From: Agromyces aureus
GTDB taxonomy: Bacteria > Actinomycetota > Actinomycetes > Actinomycetales > Microbacteriaceae
Direction of reading: 5' to 3'
DNA: 64,000 bases
Assembly (NCBI RefSeq): GCF_001660485.1
Contig: NZ_CP013979.1
Span: 1,178,001-1,242,000, forward strand
Part shown: one piece after another, positions 26,423 to 33,775 of the stretch
Position numbering within the stretch: position 1 is the first letter of the stretch
Layout of the letters: every line of letters starts with the position of its first letter
Program-made: the position numbers and the translations under genes
The notes under the pieces: model-generated
The model's input: only the letters and a program-made list of their open reading frames with translations
Told to the model about the DNA's origin: nothing
Database searches by the model: none

Positions 26423-27697
26423 ATGTCATCAACCGCCTCCATCCCGATCCTCCGACCGTCCGACTACGAGGTGCCGTCGCACCCCGGCGACCGCCTGAGC
26501 CGTCGCCAGCGACTGGTGTACGTGCTCGTGCTCGGCGCGCTCACCGCGCTCGGCCCGTTCACCGTCGACCTCTACCTGCCCGCGTTCCCCGTGCTGCAGA
26601 GCGAGCTCGGCGTCTCGGCCGCGGCCGTGCAGCTGACCCTCACGGGCACCATGCTCGGCTTCGGGTTCGGCCAGCTCATCGTCGGCCCGTGGAGCGACAA
26701 GGTCGGTCGCCGCCTGCCGCTGATCCTCTCGACGGTGCTGCACATCGCGGCCTCCGTGGGTGCGGCGTTCGCGCCCGACATCACGTGGCTGTTCGTCTTC
26801 CGCCTGCTGCAGGGCTTCGGCGCAGCGGCCGGCGGCGTCGTGGCGATGGCCATGGTGCGCGACCTCTTCGGAGGCAAGCCGCTCGTGCGCATGCTCTCGC
26901 GCCTCGCGCTCGTCAACGGCCTGGCGCCCGTGCTCGCGCCCGTCATCGGCTCGCAGCTCCTCAACGTCATGGACTGGCGCGGCATCTTCATCGTGCTCGC
27001 CGTCTACGGACTCGTCGTCGTGCTCGCCGTCGCGTTCCTCATCGTCGAGACCCTGCCCGAGTCGCGCCGCCACGTCGCCGGCCACTCGACCCTGCGCGAC
27101 CGCTATCGCGCGCTGTTCCGCGACCGCGTGTACCTCGGCGCGGCGATCGTCGGCGGCATGACGTTCACGGGCCTGTTCGGGTACCTGTCGACCTCGTCGT
27201 TCCTCTTCCAGGAGCTCTACGCGTTCACCGCGCAGCAGTACGGCATCCTCTTCGCGGTCAACTCGATCGGCATCATCATCGGCGTGCAGACCAGTTCGCG
27301 GCTCATGCGCGGATCCGTGCAGCCGCAGTGGATCCTCGCGATCGCCACGATCGTGCACCTCGCCATGGCCGTCGCGATCATGGTGCTCGACTCGTCGGGC
27401 GCCGGATTCTGGGGCACCGCGATCCCGCTCTGGATCTACATCCTGGCCTGCGGATTCTCGTTCCCCGCCGTGCAGGTGCTCGCGCTCGCGCACCACGGCG
27501 CCGAGGCCGGAACCGCGGCCTCGCTCCTCGGCGCGCTGAACTTCGGCCTCGCCGGGCTCATCTCGCCGCTCATCGGCCTGATGGGCGTCGGCAGCGCCGT
27601 GCCCATGGCGATCGTGCAGATCGGCGCGGCGGTGATCGCGATCGCCGCGCTGTGGCTGCTCGTGCGTCCGAGCACGGTGCCGCCGCTCTCGGACTGA
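26423..27697 (+). CDS. MFS drug exporter, Bcr/CflA type
   Basis: A 424-residue major-facilitator protein with 12 predicted membrane helices. ALGPFTVDLYLPAFP in helix 1, GQLIVGPWSDKVGRR in the first cytoplasmic loop and the long helix-4/5 region are characteristic of the DHA1 Bcr/CflA drug:H+ antiporters. No clear ribosome site precedes the ATG at 26423; earlier in-frame starts would run through the terminator-like hairpin. Substrates are unknown. The gene stands alone behind a structured leader, as is common for inducible drug exporters. Confidence 0.87.
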   Translation: MSSTASIPILRPSDYEVPSHPGDRLSRRQRLVYVLVLGALTALGPFTVDLYLPAFPVLQSELGVSAAAVQLTLTGTMLGFGFGQLIVGPWSDKVGRRLPLILSTVLHIAASVGAAFAPDITWLFVFRLLQGFGAAAGGVVAMAMVRDLFGGKPLVRMLSRLALVNGLAPVLAPVIGSQLLNVMDWRGIFIVLAVYGLVVVLAVAFLIVETLPESRRHVAGHSTLRDRYRALFRDRVYLGAAIVGGMTFTGLFGYLSTSSFLFQELYAFTAQQYGILFAVNSIGIIIGVQTSSRLMRGSVQPQWILAIATIVHLAMAVAIMVLDSSGAGFWGTAIPLWIYILACGFSFPAVQVLALAHHGAEAGTAASLLGALNFGLAGLISPLIGLMGVGSAVPMAIVQIGAAVIAIAALWLLVRPSTVPPLSD

Positions 27698-27753
27698 CGG
27701 CTGCTTCCGGCCCGCCCCGTGCCGACCCTGGGTCAGCGTGCTGCACCGTGGGG

Positions 27754-27827
27754 AACTCAGGACATTCGGGGAGCCACTCGGCGTGTCGCACCGTTCCTCC
27801 GGCGTGTCGCGCGTCGCGTCCTGAATT
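27754..27827. repeat. intergenic inverted-repeat element
   Basis: AACTCAGGAC (27754-27763) and GTCCTGAATT (27818-27827) pair at nine of ten positions and enclose two direct copies of CGGCGTGTCGC (27779-27789 and 27800-27810). There is no coding signal. It may be a small mobile or REP-like element, or simply folded 3' RNA. Confidence 0.4.
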
Positions 27828-27896
27828 GTCCACGCGGGCAGGGCGCCCGACGCCCGCCAGCGGCCCGGAGGTCGGGCTCGACCCCGACGCAGGGTG

Positions 27897-27930
27897 ACGG
27901 ATGCCGCGTGCCGCGCGCCGCGGCATCCGT
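27897..27930. terminator. hairpin upstream of the PAP2 gene
   Basis: ACGGATGCCGCG and CGCGGCATCCGT form a perfect 12-bp stem with a ten-base loop. It is about 200 bases after the exporter gene and 10 bases before the -10 element of the PAP2 gene. Confidence 0.5.
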
Positions 27931-27951
27931 CGCCCTCGCTAGCGTGGGGCC

Positions 27952-28815
27952 ATGACCGCGCCCGACGAGCCGACCGAGCCCGCCGAGGGCGCCCCCCGCA
28001 CCGAGCCGTCGCCGGCGGACACGCCGGCGGCCGGGGCGCAACCCGCCGGCCGCCCCGATGCGACCGCGGCCCCGGCCGACGACCTGGCGCCGCATCAGCG
28101 CGCGGCGCGCGTGCACCGCATGGCCCGGAGGGTGCCGCTCATCGCGGGCGGCATCGCGGTGGCCATGGGCGCACTGCTCGGCCTCGTGATCGCCGTGCGC
28201 GCGGGCGGACTGCCGCTCGGCGTCGACGAGGAGTGGTCGCTCGAGCTCGCCGACACGCGCTCGCCGGCAGCCGACGTCTTCGCGCTGTTCATGAACATGC
28301 TGGGCGGGGGCATCGTCGGCGTGATCGTCGTGCCGGTCGGCATCACGATCGTGCTGCTGGTGTTGCGGCGTCCATGGGCGGCGCTGTACTTCGCGCTCGC
28401 GTCGGCGGGAAGCGGGCTCGTGGTGCAGGTGCTGAAGGAGCTCTACGGCCGACCGCGCCCCGAGGACATGATGGTCACGAGCGACTTCGGTTCATTCCCG
28501 TCGGGGCATGTGGCGAACGCGGCGACGATCGCGGTCGCGCTCGGGATCATCGTGCCCCGGGTCTGGGTGTGGGTGGCCGGCGCCATCTACACCGTGCTCA
28601 TGGCGATCAGCCGCACGTACCTCGGCGTGCACTGGCTGACCGACACGATCGGCGGCGCGCTCGTCGGAGCGGGCGTCGCGCTGCTGCTCTGGGCCGCGCT
28701 GGCGGTGCCGCTCGAGCGTGAGCGGCTCGCTCGACTCGCCCGCATCTCCGAGCGGAACGCCGCGCTCGCACAGGCCCACGTCACACCGCCGTCGCATCCC
28801 CGACCCCGTCGCTGA
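27952..28815 (+). CDS. PAP2-superfamily membrane phosphatase
   Basis: A 287-residue membrane protein. An acidic, Pro/Ala-rich N-terminal tail of about 55 residues precedes roughly five membrane helices. The three PAP2 active-site motifs are intact: KELYGRPRP, PSGHVANA and SRTYLGVHWLTD, the His residues acting as nucleophile and acid/base. Family members dephosphorylate phosphatidic acid, phosphatidylglycerol phosphate or undecaprenyl diphosphate; the substrate here is unknown. TAGCGT (27940-27945) lies six bases before the ATG and no ribosome site is visible, so the gene is probably leaderless. Its end is basic. Confidence 0.88.
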   Translation: MTAPDEPTEPAEGAPRTEPSPADTPAAGAQPAGRPDATAAPADDLAPHQRAARVHRMARRVPLIAGGIAVAMGALLGLVIAVRAGGLPLGVDEEWSLELADTRSPAADVFALFMNMLGGGIVGVIVVPVGITIVLLVLRRPWAALYFALASAGSGLVVQVLKELYGRPRPEDMMVTSDFGSFPSGHVANAATIAVALGIIVPRVWVWVAGAIYTVLMAISRTYLGVHWLTDTIGGALVGAGVALLLWAALAVPLERERLARLARISERNAALAQAHVTPPSHPRPRR

Positions 28816-28866
28816 CGTGATGTCGACCGGTTGCCGATGCGGCGGAATCCGGCGACACCACTGGGG

Positions 28867-28878
28867 TACAACGTTGTA
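28867..28878. promoter_or_regulatory. LacI operator TACAACGTTGTA upstream of the regulator gene
   Basis: A perfect 12-bp palindrome with central CG, 27 bases before the LacI-type regulator start. The same sequence occurs at 30199-30210 before the importer operon, which argues for autoregulation plus control of that operon. Confidence 0.75.
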
Positions 28879-28905
28879 GAGTGCTCGCATGAACCCGGAG
28901 GCGAC

Positions 28906-29928
28906 ATGGCTGTGACGTTGCACGACGTGGCGCGCGTCGCCGGCGTGTCCATCAAGACCGTGTCGAACGTGATCAACGCGTATCCGCACATCCGGCCGGC
29001 GACCCGCGAGCGCGTCGAGGCGGCCATCGCCGAGCTCGGCTACGTGCCGAACCTCACCGCGCGCAGCCTGAAGTCCGGCCGAACGGGGGCGATCGCCCTC
29101 GCCGTTCCCGAGCTCAGTCTGAGCTACTTCGCCGAACTCGCCGCCGCCGTCATCGAGGCGGCCGAGGCGGCCGGGCTCGTCGTCCTCGTCGAGCAGACCG
29201 GCGGCGACCGCGACCGCGAGCTCGAACTGCTCCGCAGCCCCCGCCTCCAGATGACCGACGGCCTGATCTTCAGCGCGTTGGGCATGAGCGAGGCGGATGT
29301 CGCGAGCCTCCGCGTCGACTTCCCGATGGTGCTGCTCGGCGAGCGCATCTTCGGCGGCCCGATCGATCACGTGACCATGCGCAACGTCGAGGCGGCGCGT
29401 GCGGCGACGGAGTACCTCATCGCCTCTGGGCGTCGCCGCATCGCCGTGGTCGGCGCCCATGAAGACGAGATCGTCGGATCCGCCGCGCTGCGCCTGCAGG
29501 GCCACCGCGAGGCGCTCGAGGCGCACGGCATCCCGTTCGACGAGTCGCTCATCGGCTACACGACCCTGTGGCATCGCTCCAACGGCGCGAGGTCGATGAC
29601 CGAGCTGCTCGACCGGGGCGTCGAGTTCGACGCGGTCTTCGGCCTGAACGACACGCTCGCCCTCGGCGCGATGCGCGTGCTCCAGGCCTCCGGGCGACGC
29701 GTGCCCGAGGATGTCGCGGTCATGGGCTTCGACGACCTCGACGAGGCCGGCTACTCGATCCCATCGCTGACCACGGTCGATCCCGGCCAGAAGTGGATCG
29801 CCAAGACGGCCGTCGCCACGCTCGTGGAGCGCATCGCCTCGGGCGCCGAACTCGGACCGCCGCGTCTGCTGCTCGCCGACTTCCGCATCGCCGAGCGCGA
29901 GTCCGCCCTGGCGCGCGTCGCCGTCTGA
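28906..29928 (+). CDS. LacI-family regulator of the arabino-oligosaccharide locus
   Basis: A 340-residue LacI-family protein. VTLHDVARVAGVSIKTVSNV is the helix-turn-helix, GYVPNLTARSLKSGRTG the hinge, and AVMGFDDLDEAGYSIPSLTT the family's C-terminal signature. The ATG at 28906 has GGAGG four bases upstream. An eight-codon reading frame (28889-28915) overlaps this start. A TACAACGTTGTA operator lies in its own promoter and in that of the importer operon at 30311, so it very likely represses both and is released by an arabinose-containing sugar. Confidence 0.9.
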   Translation: MAVTLHDVARVAGVSIKTVSNVINAYPHIRPATRERVEAAIAELGYVPNLTARSLKSGRTGAIALAVPELSLSYFAELAAAVIEAAEAAGLVVLVEQTGGDRDRELELLRSPRLQMTDGLIFSALGMSEADVASLRVDFPMVLLGERIFGGPIDHVTMRNVEAARAATEYLIASGRRRIAVVGAHEDEIVGSAALRLQGHREALEAHGIPFDESLIGYTTLWHRSNGARSMTELLDRGVEFDAVFGLNDTLALGAMRVLQASGRRVPEDVAVMGFDDLDEAGYSIPSLTTVDPGQKWIAKTAVATLVERIASGAELGPPRLLLADFRIAERESALARVAV

Positions 29929-29991
29929 CCGCCGCCCCTCGCGGCGCCGCCCTTCCCAGCGCCCGCGCCTCGCCGCGCGTTCTGCCGAGGT

Positions 29992-30037
29992 GCCACAAGT
30001 TGCCGCTATTCGGGCCGCGGAAGCGACCGCTTGTGGC
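29992..30037. repeat. imperfect inverted-repeat element
   Basis: GCCACAAG and CTTGTGGC are perfect outer arms; the next ten bases on each side pair partly (…CGCT with AGCG). It may act as terminator of the regulator gene or be a copy of a dispersed intergenic repeat. Confidence 0.45.
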
Positions 30038-30150
30038 GTCTGGGCGCTCTGGAATCGGCGCGCCGCCGCGCGGCGCCGAGGCGCGGCCGCGCTCGACTCG
30101 TGCGGGCCTTGCCCGCGCGAGGCGTCCGGCAACCGCTGTCCCGAACGCAC

Positions 30151-30179
30151 TTGACAGCGCGCGCACCCTTCGGCATGAT
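30151..30179 (+). promoter_or_regulatory. promoter of the arabino-oligosaccharide importer operon
   Basis: TTGACA (30151-30156) and CATGAT (30174-30179) are separated by exactly 17 bases. The predicted start falls in the first operator. Confidence 0.8.
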
Positions 30180-30184
30180 GCTTC

Positions 30185-30210
30185 TACAACGTTTACTTTA
30201 CAACGTTGTA
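30185..30210. promoter_or_regulatory. tandem LacI operators
   Basis: TACAACGTTTAC (30185-30196, imperfect) and TACAACGTTGTA (30199-30210, perfect) have centres 14 bases apart and lie at and just after the transcription start. The perfect copy equals the one before the LacI gene at 28906. Confidence 0.8.
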
Positions 30211-30310
30211 CAGCCCAGGCATCGATCACGAGCACCCAGCGCCAAGCACCGATCGCCACTGCAGGGCACCAAGACAGAGTTGTCCACCGCAACAGAAAGA
30301 GCACCGCACG

Positions 30311-31645
30311 ATGAAGAGCAAGCTCCTGGCCGTCGGCGGCACGGTCGCCGTCGCGGCCGCAGCCCTCACCGGCTGCAGCGCAGGCGAATCCACCTCCGCC
30401 ACCGAATGCACCAACAAGATCGTGAACGCCGACGCCACCCAGGTGAGCGTCTGGGCCTGGTACCCGGCGTTCGAAGACGTCGTCGACCTGTTCAACGAGA
30501 GCCACGACGATGTCCAGATCTGCTGGACCAACGCCGGGCAGGGCAACGACGAGTACACGAAGTTCTCGACGGCCCTCGAGGCGGGTTCGGGCGCTCCCGA
30601 CGTCATCATGCTCGAGTCCGAGGTGCTCTCGAGCTTCTCGATCCGCGACGGCCTCGTCGACCTCACCGAGTTCGGCGCCGACGACGTGAAGGGCGACTAC
30701 ACCGAGGGCGCCTGGAAGGACGTCTCGAGCGGCGACGCGGTCTACGCGATCCCGGTCGACGGCGGCCCCATGGGCATGCTCTACCGCCAGGACATCCTCG
30801 ACCAGTACGGCATCGCCGCCCCCACCACGTGGGACGAGTTCGCCGCGGCCGCGCAGACCCTGAAGGACGCGGGCGCGCCCGGCGTGCTCGCCGACTTCCC
30901 GACCAACGGCCGCGCCTACAACCAGGCGCTGTTCGCCCAGGCCGGTTCGGTGCCGTTCGCGTACGACAACGCGAACCCCACCGAGATCGGCATCGACGTC
31001 AACGACGAGGGCTCGAAGAAGGTCAACGCCTACTGGAACGACCTCGTCGAGAAGGGCCTCGTCGCGACCGACGACGCCTTCACGGCCGACTACAACACGA
31101 AGCTCGTCGACGGCAGCTACGCCATCTACGTCGCCGCGGCCTGGGGTCCCGGGTACCTGAGCGGCCTCTCGGATGCCGACAGCGACGCCGTGTGGCGTGC
31201 CGCGCCGGTTCCGCAGTGGGACGCCGCGAACCCCGTGCAGATCAACTGGGGCGGGTCGACGTTCGCCGTGACCAGCCAGGCGAAGGACAAGGAGGCGGCC
31301 GCGGTCGTCGCCAAGGAGGTCTTCGGCACCGAGGAGGCGTGGAAGATCGGCATCGAGAAGGCCGCCCTGTTCCCGCTGTGGAAGCCGATCCTCGAGTCCG
31401 ACTACTTCCGCGACCTCGAGTACCCGTTCTTCGGCGGTCAGCAGATCAACAAGGACGTCTTCCTCGAGGCGGCGGCCGGCTACACCGGCTTCACCTTCAG
31501 CCCGTTCCAGAACTACGCGTACGACCAGCTCACCGAGCAGCTCTACGCGATGACGCAGGGCGAGAAGAGTTCCGACCAGGCGCTCGACGACCTGCAGGCC
31601 TCCCTCGAGACCTACGCGGGCGAGCAGGGCTTCACCCTGGAGTAA
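30311..31645 (+). CDS. sugar ABC transporter substrate-binding lipoprotein
   Basis: A 444-residue family-1 solute-binding protein. MKSKLLAVGGTVAVAAAALT is the signal and LTGC the lipobox; the mature fold contains VSVWAWYPAFEDVVDLFNE, GSGAPDVIMLESEVL and AIPVDGGPMGMLYRQDIL. Aromatic residues are frequent, as in oligosaccharide binders. The ATG at 30311 gives a normal signal; earlier in-frame starts lie in the untranslated leader. First gene of an operon with two permeases and a GH51 arabinofuranosidase, so arabino-oligosaccharides are the likely cargo. A hairpin follows the gene. Confidence 0.92.
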   Translation: MKSKLLAVGGTVAVAAAALTGCSAGESTSATECTNKIVNADATQVSVWAWYPAFEDVVDLFNESHDDVQICWTNAGQGNDEYTKFSTALEAGSGAPDVIMLESEVLSSFSIRDGLVDLTEFGADDVKGDYTEGAWKDVSSGDAVYAIPVDGGPMGMLYRQDILDQYGIAAPTTWDEFAAAAQTLKDAGAPGVLADFPTNGRAYNQALFAQAGSVPFAYDNANPTEIGIDVNDEGSKKVNAYWNDLVEKGLVATDDAFTADYNTKLVDGSYAIYVAAAWGPGYLSGLSDADSDAVWRAAPVPQWDAANPVQINWGGSTFAVTSQAKDKEAAAVVAKEVFGTEEAWKIGIEKAALFPLWKPILESDYFRDLEYPFFGGQQINKDVFLEAAAGYTGFTFSPFQNYAYDQLTEQLYAMTQGEKSSDQALDDLQASLETYAGEQGFTLE

Positions 31646-31653
31646 CGGGTCGG

Positions 31654-31687
31654 GCGGATGCCTCGTGGGCGACCCCGAGGCATCCGC
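31654..31687 (+). terminator. intra-operon hairpin after the binding protein gene
   Basis: GCGGATGCCTCG pairs perfectly with CGAGGCATCCGC across a ten-base loop, nine bases after the stop. It probably gives partial termination or 3'-end protection, raising binding protein relative to permeases. Confidence 0.65.
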
Positions 31688-31774
31688 TCGCCCTTCACCG
31701 ATCGACCACCGGCCGACGCCCGACCGACCGACCACCGAACCCGACCGCCCACCGCCTCGACGAGGAGAGCGAGC

Positions 31775-32731
31775 ATGACCACCCAGACCACCGCCGGGCC
31801 GGAGCCCGTCGCGACGAGGCGCCGCACGTCGGCGCCGAGGCCGCGCGGCTCGCGCCTCGAGCAACGCCGCCAACGCTGGGGCTGGCTCTTCGTCTCCCCG
31901 TTCCTCGCGGTCTTCGCCCTGTTCCTGGTGTTCCCGCTGTTCTACGCGTTCGGCATGAGCCTGTTCACGTCGACGCTCGCGACGGGGACGAAGTTCACGG
32001 GCCTCGGCAACTACGCGAAGGCGTTCACCGACCCGCTCTTCATGGAGGGCCTGCTGCGCGTCGCGGCCTTCGCGATCGTGATGATCCCGGCGCAGCTGAT
32101 CGTCGCCCTCCTGGCGGCGCTCGTGCTCGACTCGCTGACGTCGTGGCTCTCGAAGCTGTCGCGGCTGCTCATCTTCGTGCCGTACGCGATTCCGGTGGTC
32201 ATCGGCGCGCTCATGTGGAGCTTCCTCTACAGCCCGAAGTTCGGGCCGAGCGCGACGCTCTTCACCGCCGTCGGCCTGCCGACGCCCGACTTCCTCGCGT
32301 CGGGCACGATCTTCGGCAGCCTCGTGAACATCGTCACGTGGCAGTGGTCGGGCTACTACATGGTCGTGATCTACGCGGCGCTGCGCTCGATCGACCCGTC
32401 GATCTACGAGGCCGCCCGCATCGACGGCGCCAACGGCCTGCAGACCGCGCTGCGCATCAAGCTGCCGATGATCTCGTCGTCGATGGTCATGGTGATCACG
32501 TTCGCCCTCATCGGCACGCTCCAGTTCTTCACCGAACCCGTGGTGCTCCGCAACATCGCCCAGGGTGCGATCGATGCGGCGTACACGCCGAACATGTACG
32601 CGTACTCGCTGGCGTTCTCGTACAGCCAGTTCAACTACGCCTCGGCGATCGCGTTCTCGCTCGGTGCGCTCGTGTTCGCGGGCTCGTACCTCTTCCTCTT
32701 CCTCACCCGCAAGCAGAGCGGACTCAAGTGA
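31775..32731 (+). CDS. sugar ABC transporter permease, MalF type
   Basis: A 318-residue CUT1 permease with six membrane helices after a basic N-terminus (RRRTSAPRPRGSR). The EAA loop IYEAARIDGANGLQTALRIK lies near residue 220. GAGGAG stands eight bases before the ATG. Its stop and the next gene's start share one base. It forms the channel with the MalG-type partner; no ATPase is encoded in the operon. Confidence 0.92.
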   Translation: MTTQTTAGPEPVATRRRTSAPRPRGSRLEQRRQRWGWLFVSPFLAVFALFLVFPLFYAFGMSLFTSTLATGTKFTGLGNYAKAFTDPLFMEGLLRVAAFAIVMIPAQLIVALLAALVLDSLTSWLSKLSRLLIFVPYAIPVVIGALMWSFLYSPKFGPSATLFTAVGLPTPDFLASGTIFGSLVNIVTWQWSGYYMVVIYAALRSIDPSIYEAARIDGANGLQTALRIKLPMISSSMVMVITFALIGTLQFFTEPVVLRNIAQGAIDAAYTPNMYAYSLAFSYSQFNYASAIAFSLGALVFAGSYLFLFLTRKQSGLK

Positions 32732-33687
32732 TGGCCATCCTCAACACCCGCGGCGACCACGCCGACGCCCTCACGACCGTCACGGGCGTGCCCGACCACG
32801 CGTACCGCGGGCCCCGCGGCCAGCGCGATCGCGACGGACGCCGCAAGGGCGGGCGCCGCATCGGGTCGCACGTGTTCCTGATCATCCTCGCGATCTACTT
32901 CATCGTGCCGATCTGGTGGCTCTTCGTCGCCGCCACGAAGGACACGGCAGGCCTGTTCAGCAGCCCGGCGTTCTGGTTCGACGACACGTTCGCGCTGTTC
33001 TCGAACATCGGCGAGCTGTTCACCCACCAGGGCGGCATCTACTGGCGCTGGCTCGGCAATTCGTTCCTGTACGCGTTCGCGGGCGGCATCGGCGCGACGA
33101 TCCTCGCGATCCTCGCGGGCTACGGCTTCGCGAAGTACCGCTTCCGGGGCCGGAACGGCGTCTTCGGCGTCATCCTCGGCTCGGTCATGGTGCCGCTCAC
33201 GGCGCTCGTGATCCCGACGTTCATGCTGCTCAGCCAGTACGGCATCATCAACACGCCGTGGGCCGTGATCCTGCCCTCGCTGCTGAGCCCGTTCGGCGTG
33301 TACCTGATGCGCATCTACACGCAGGACGCGGTGCCCGACGAGATGCTCGAGGCGGCACGCATCGACGGCGCCGGCGAGATCCGCACGTTCTTCCAGGTGG
33401 CCCTGCCGCTGCTGAAGCCCGCGATCGTCACGGTGCTGCTGCTCTCGGTGGTCGGCACCTGGAACAACTTCTTCCTCCCGCTGGCCGTGCTGACCGACCC
33501 GCAGCTCCTGCCCGTCACCGTCGGCCTCAACCGCTGGACCGCGCTCTCGAACGCCGGCGCCGGCGGCGAGCAGGTCTGGAACCTCATCACCTCGGGCTCG
33601 TTCATCTCGGTGATCCCGCTCGTGCTCTCGTTCCTGTTCCTGCAGCGGTACTGGCAGGGCGGCCTGGCCATCGGCTCCATCAAGTGA
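32731..33687 (+). CDS. sugar ABC transporter permease, MalG type
   Basis: A 318-residue CUT1 permease. About 45 residues of charged N-terminal tail (RGPRGQRDRDGRRKGGRRI) precede six membrane helices, with the EAA loop EMLEAARIDGAGEIRTFFQV near residue 210. The start shares a base with the preceding stop codon, so translation is coupled. It is the second channel subunit of the presumed arabino-oligosaccharide importer. Confidence 0.92.
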   Translation: MAILNTRGDHADALTTVTGVPDHAYRGPRGQRDRDGRRKGGRRIGSHVFLIILAIYFIVPIWWLFVAATKDTAGLFSSPAFWFDDTFALFSNIGELFTHQGGIYWRWLGNSFLYAFAGGIGATILAILAGYGFAKYRFRGRNGVFGVILGSVMVPLTALVIPTFMLLSQYGIINTPWAVILPSLLSPFGVYLMRIYTQDAVPDEMLEAARIDGAGEIRTFFQVALPLLKPAIVTVLLLSVVGTWNNFFLPLAVLTDPQLLPVTVGLNRWTALSNAGAGGEQVWNLITSGSFISVIPLVLSFLFLQRYWQGGLAIGSIK

Positions 33688-33705
33688 CGGATGCCGCGGC
33701 ATCCG
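33688..33705. repeat. GGATGCCGCGGCATCC palindrome between permease and GH51 genes
   Basis: CGGATGCCGCGGCATCCG begins right after the permease stop. As a perfect palindrome without loop it can only form a hairpin with a four-base loop; the same sequence occurs inside coding regions at 1056-1073 and 36135-36152, so it is a dispersed motif rather than a dedicated terminator. Confidence 0.7.
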
Positions 33706-33775
33706 CCCGACCCTCGCATCGCCGTTCGACCCACCGACCACTCGACCTCGACCGACCCTCGACTTCGATCCTGAA

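Larger units (their letters stand above)
29929..30310. other. intergenic region before the importer operon
   Basis: These 382 bases contain no gene. They hold an imperfect inverted repeat (29992-30037), a strong promoter (30151-30179), two LacI operators (30185-30210) and a 5' leader of roughly 120 bases with no obvious structure. Confidence 0.65.
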
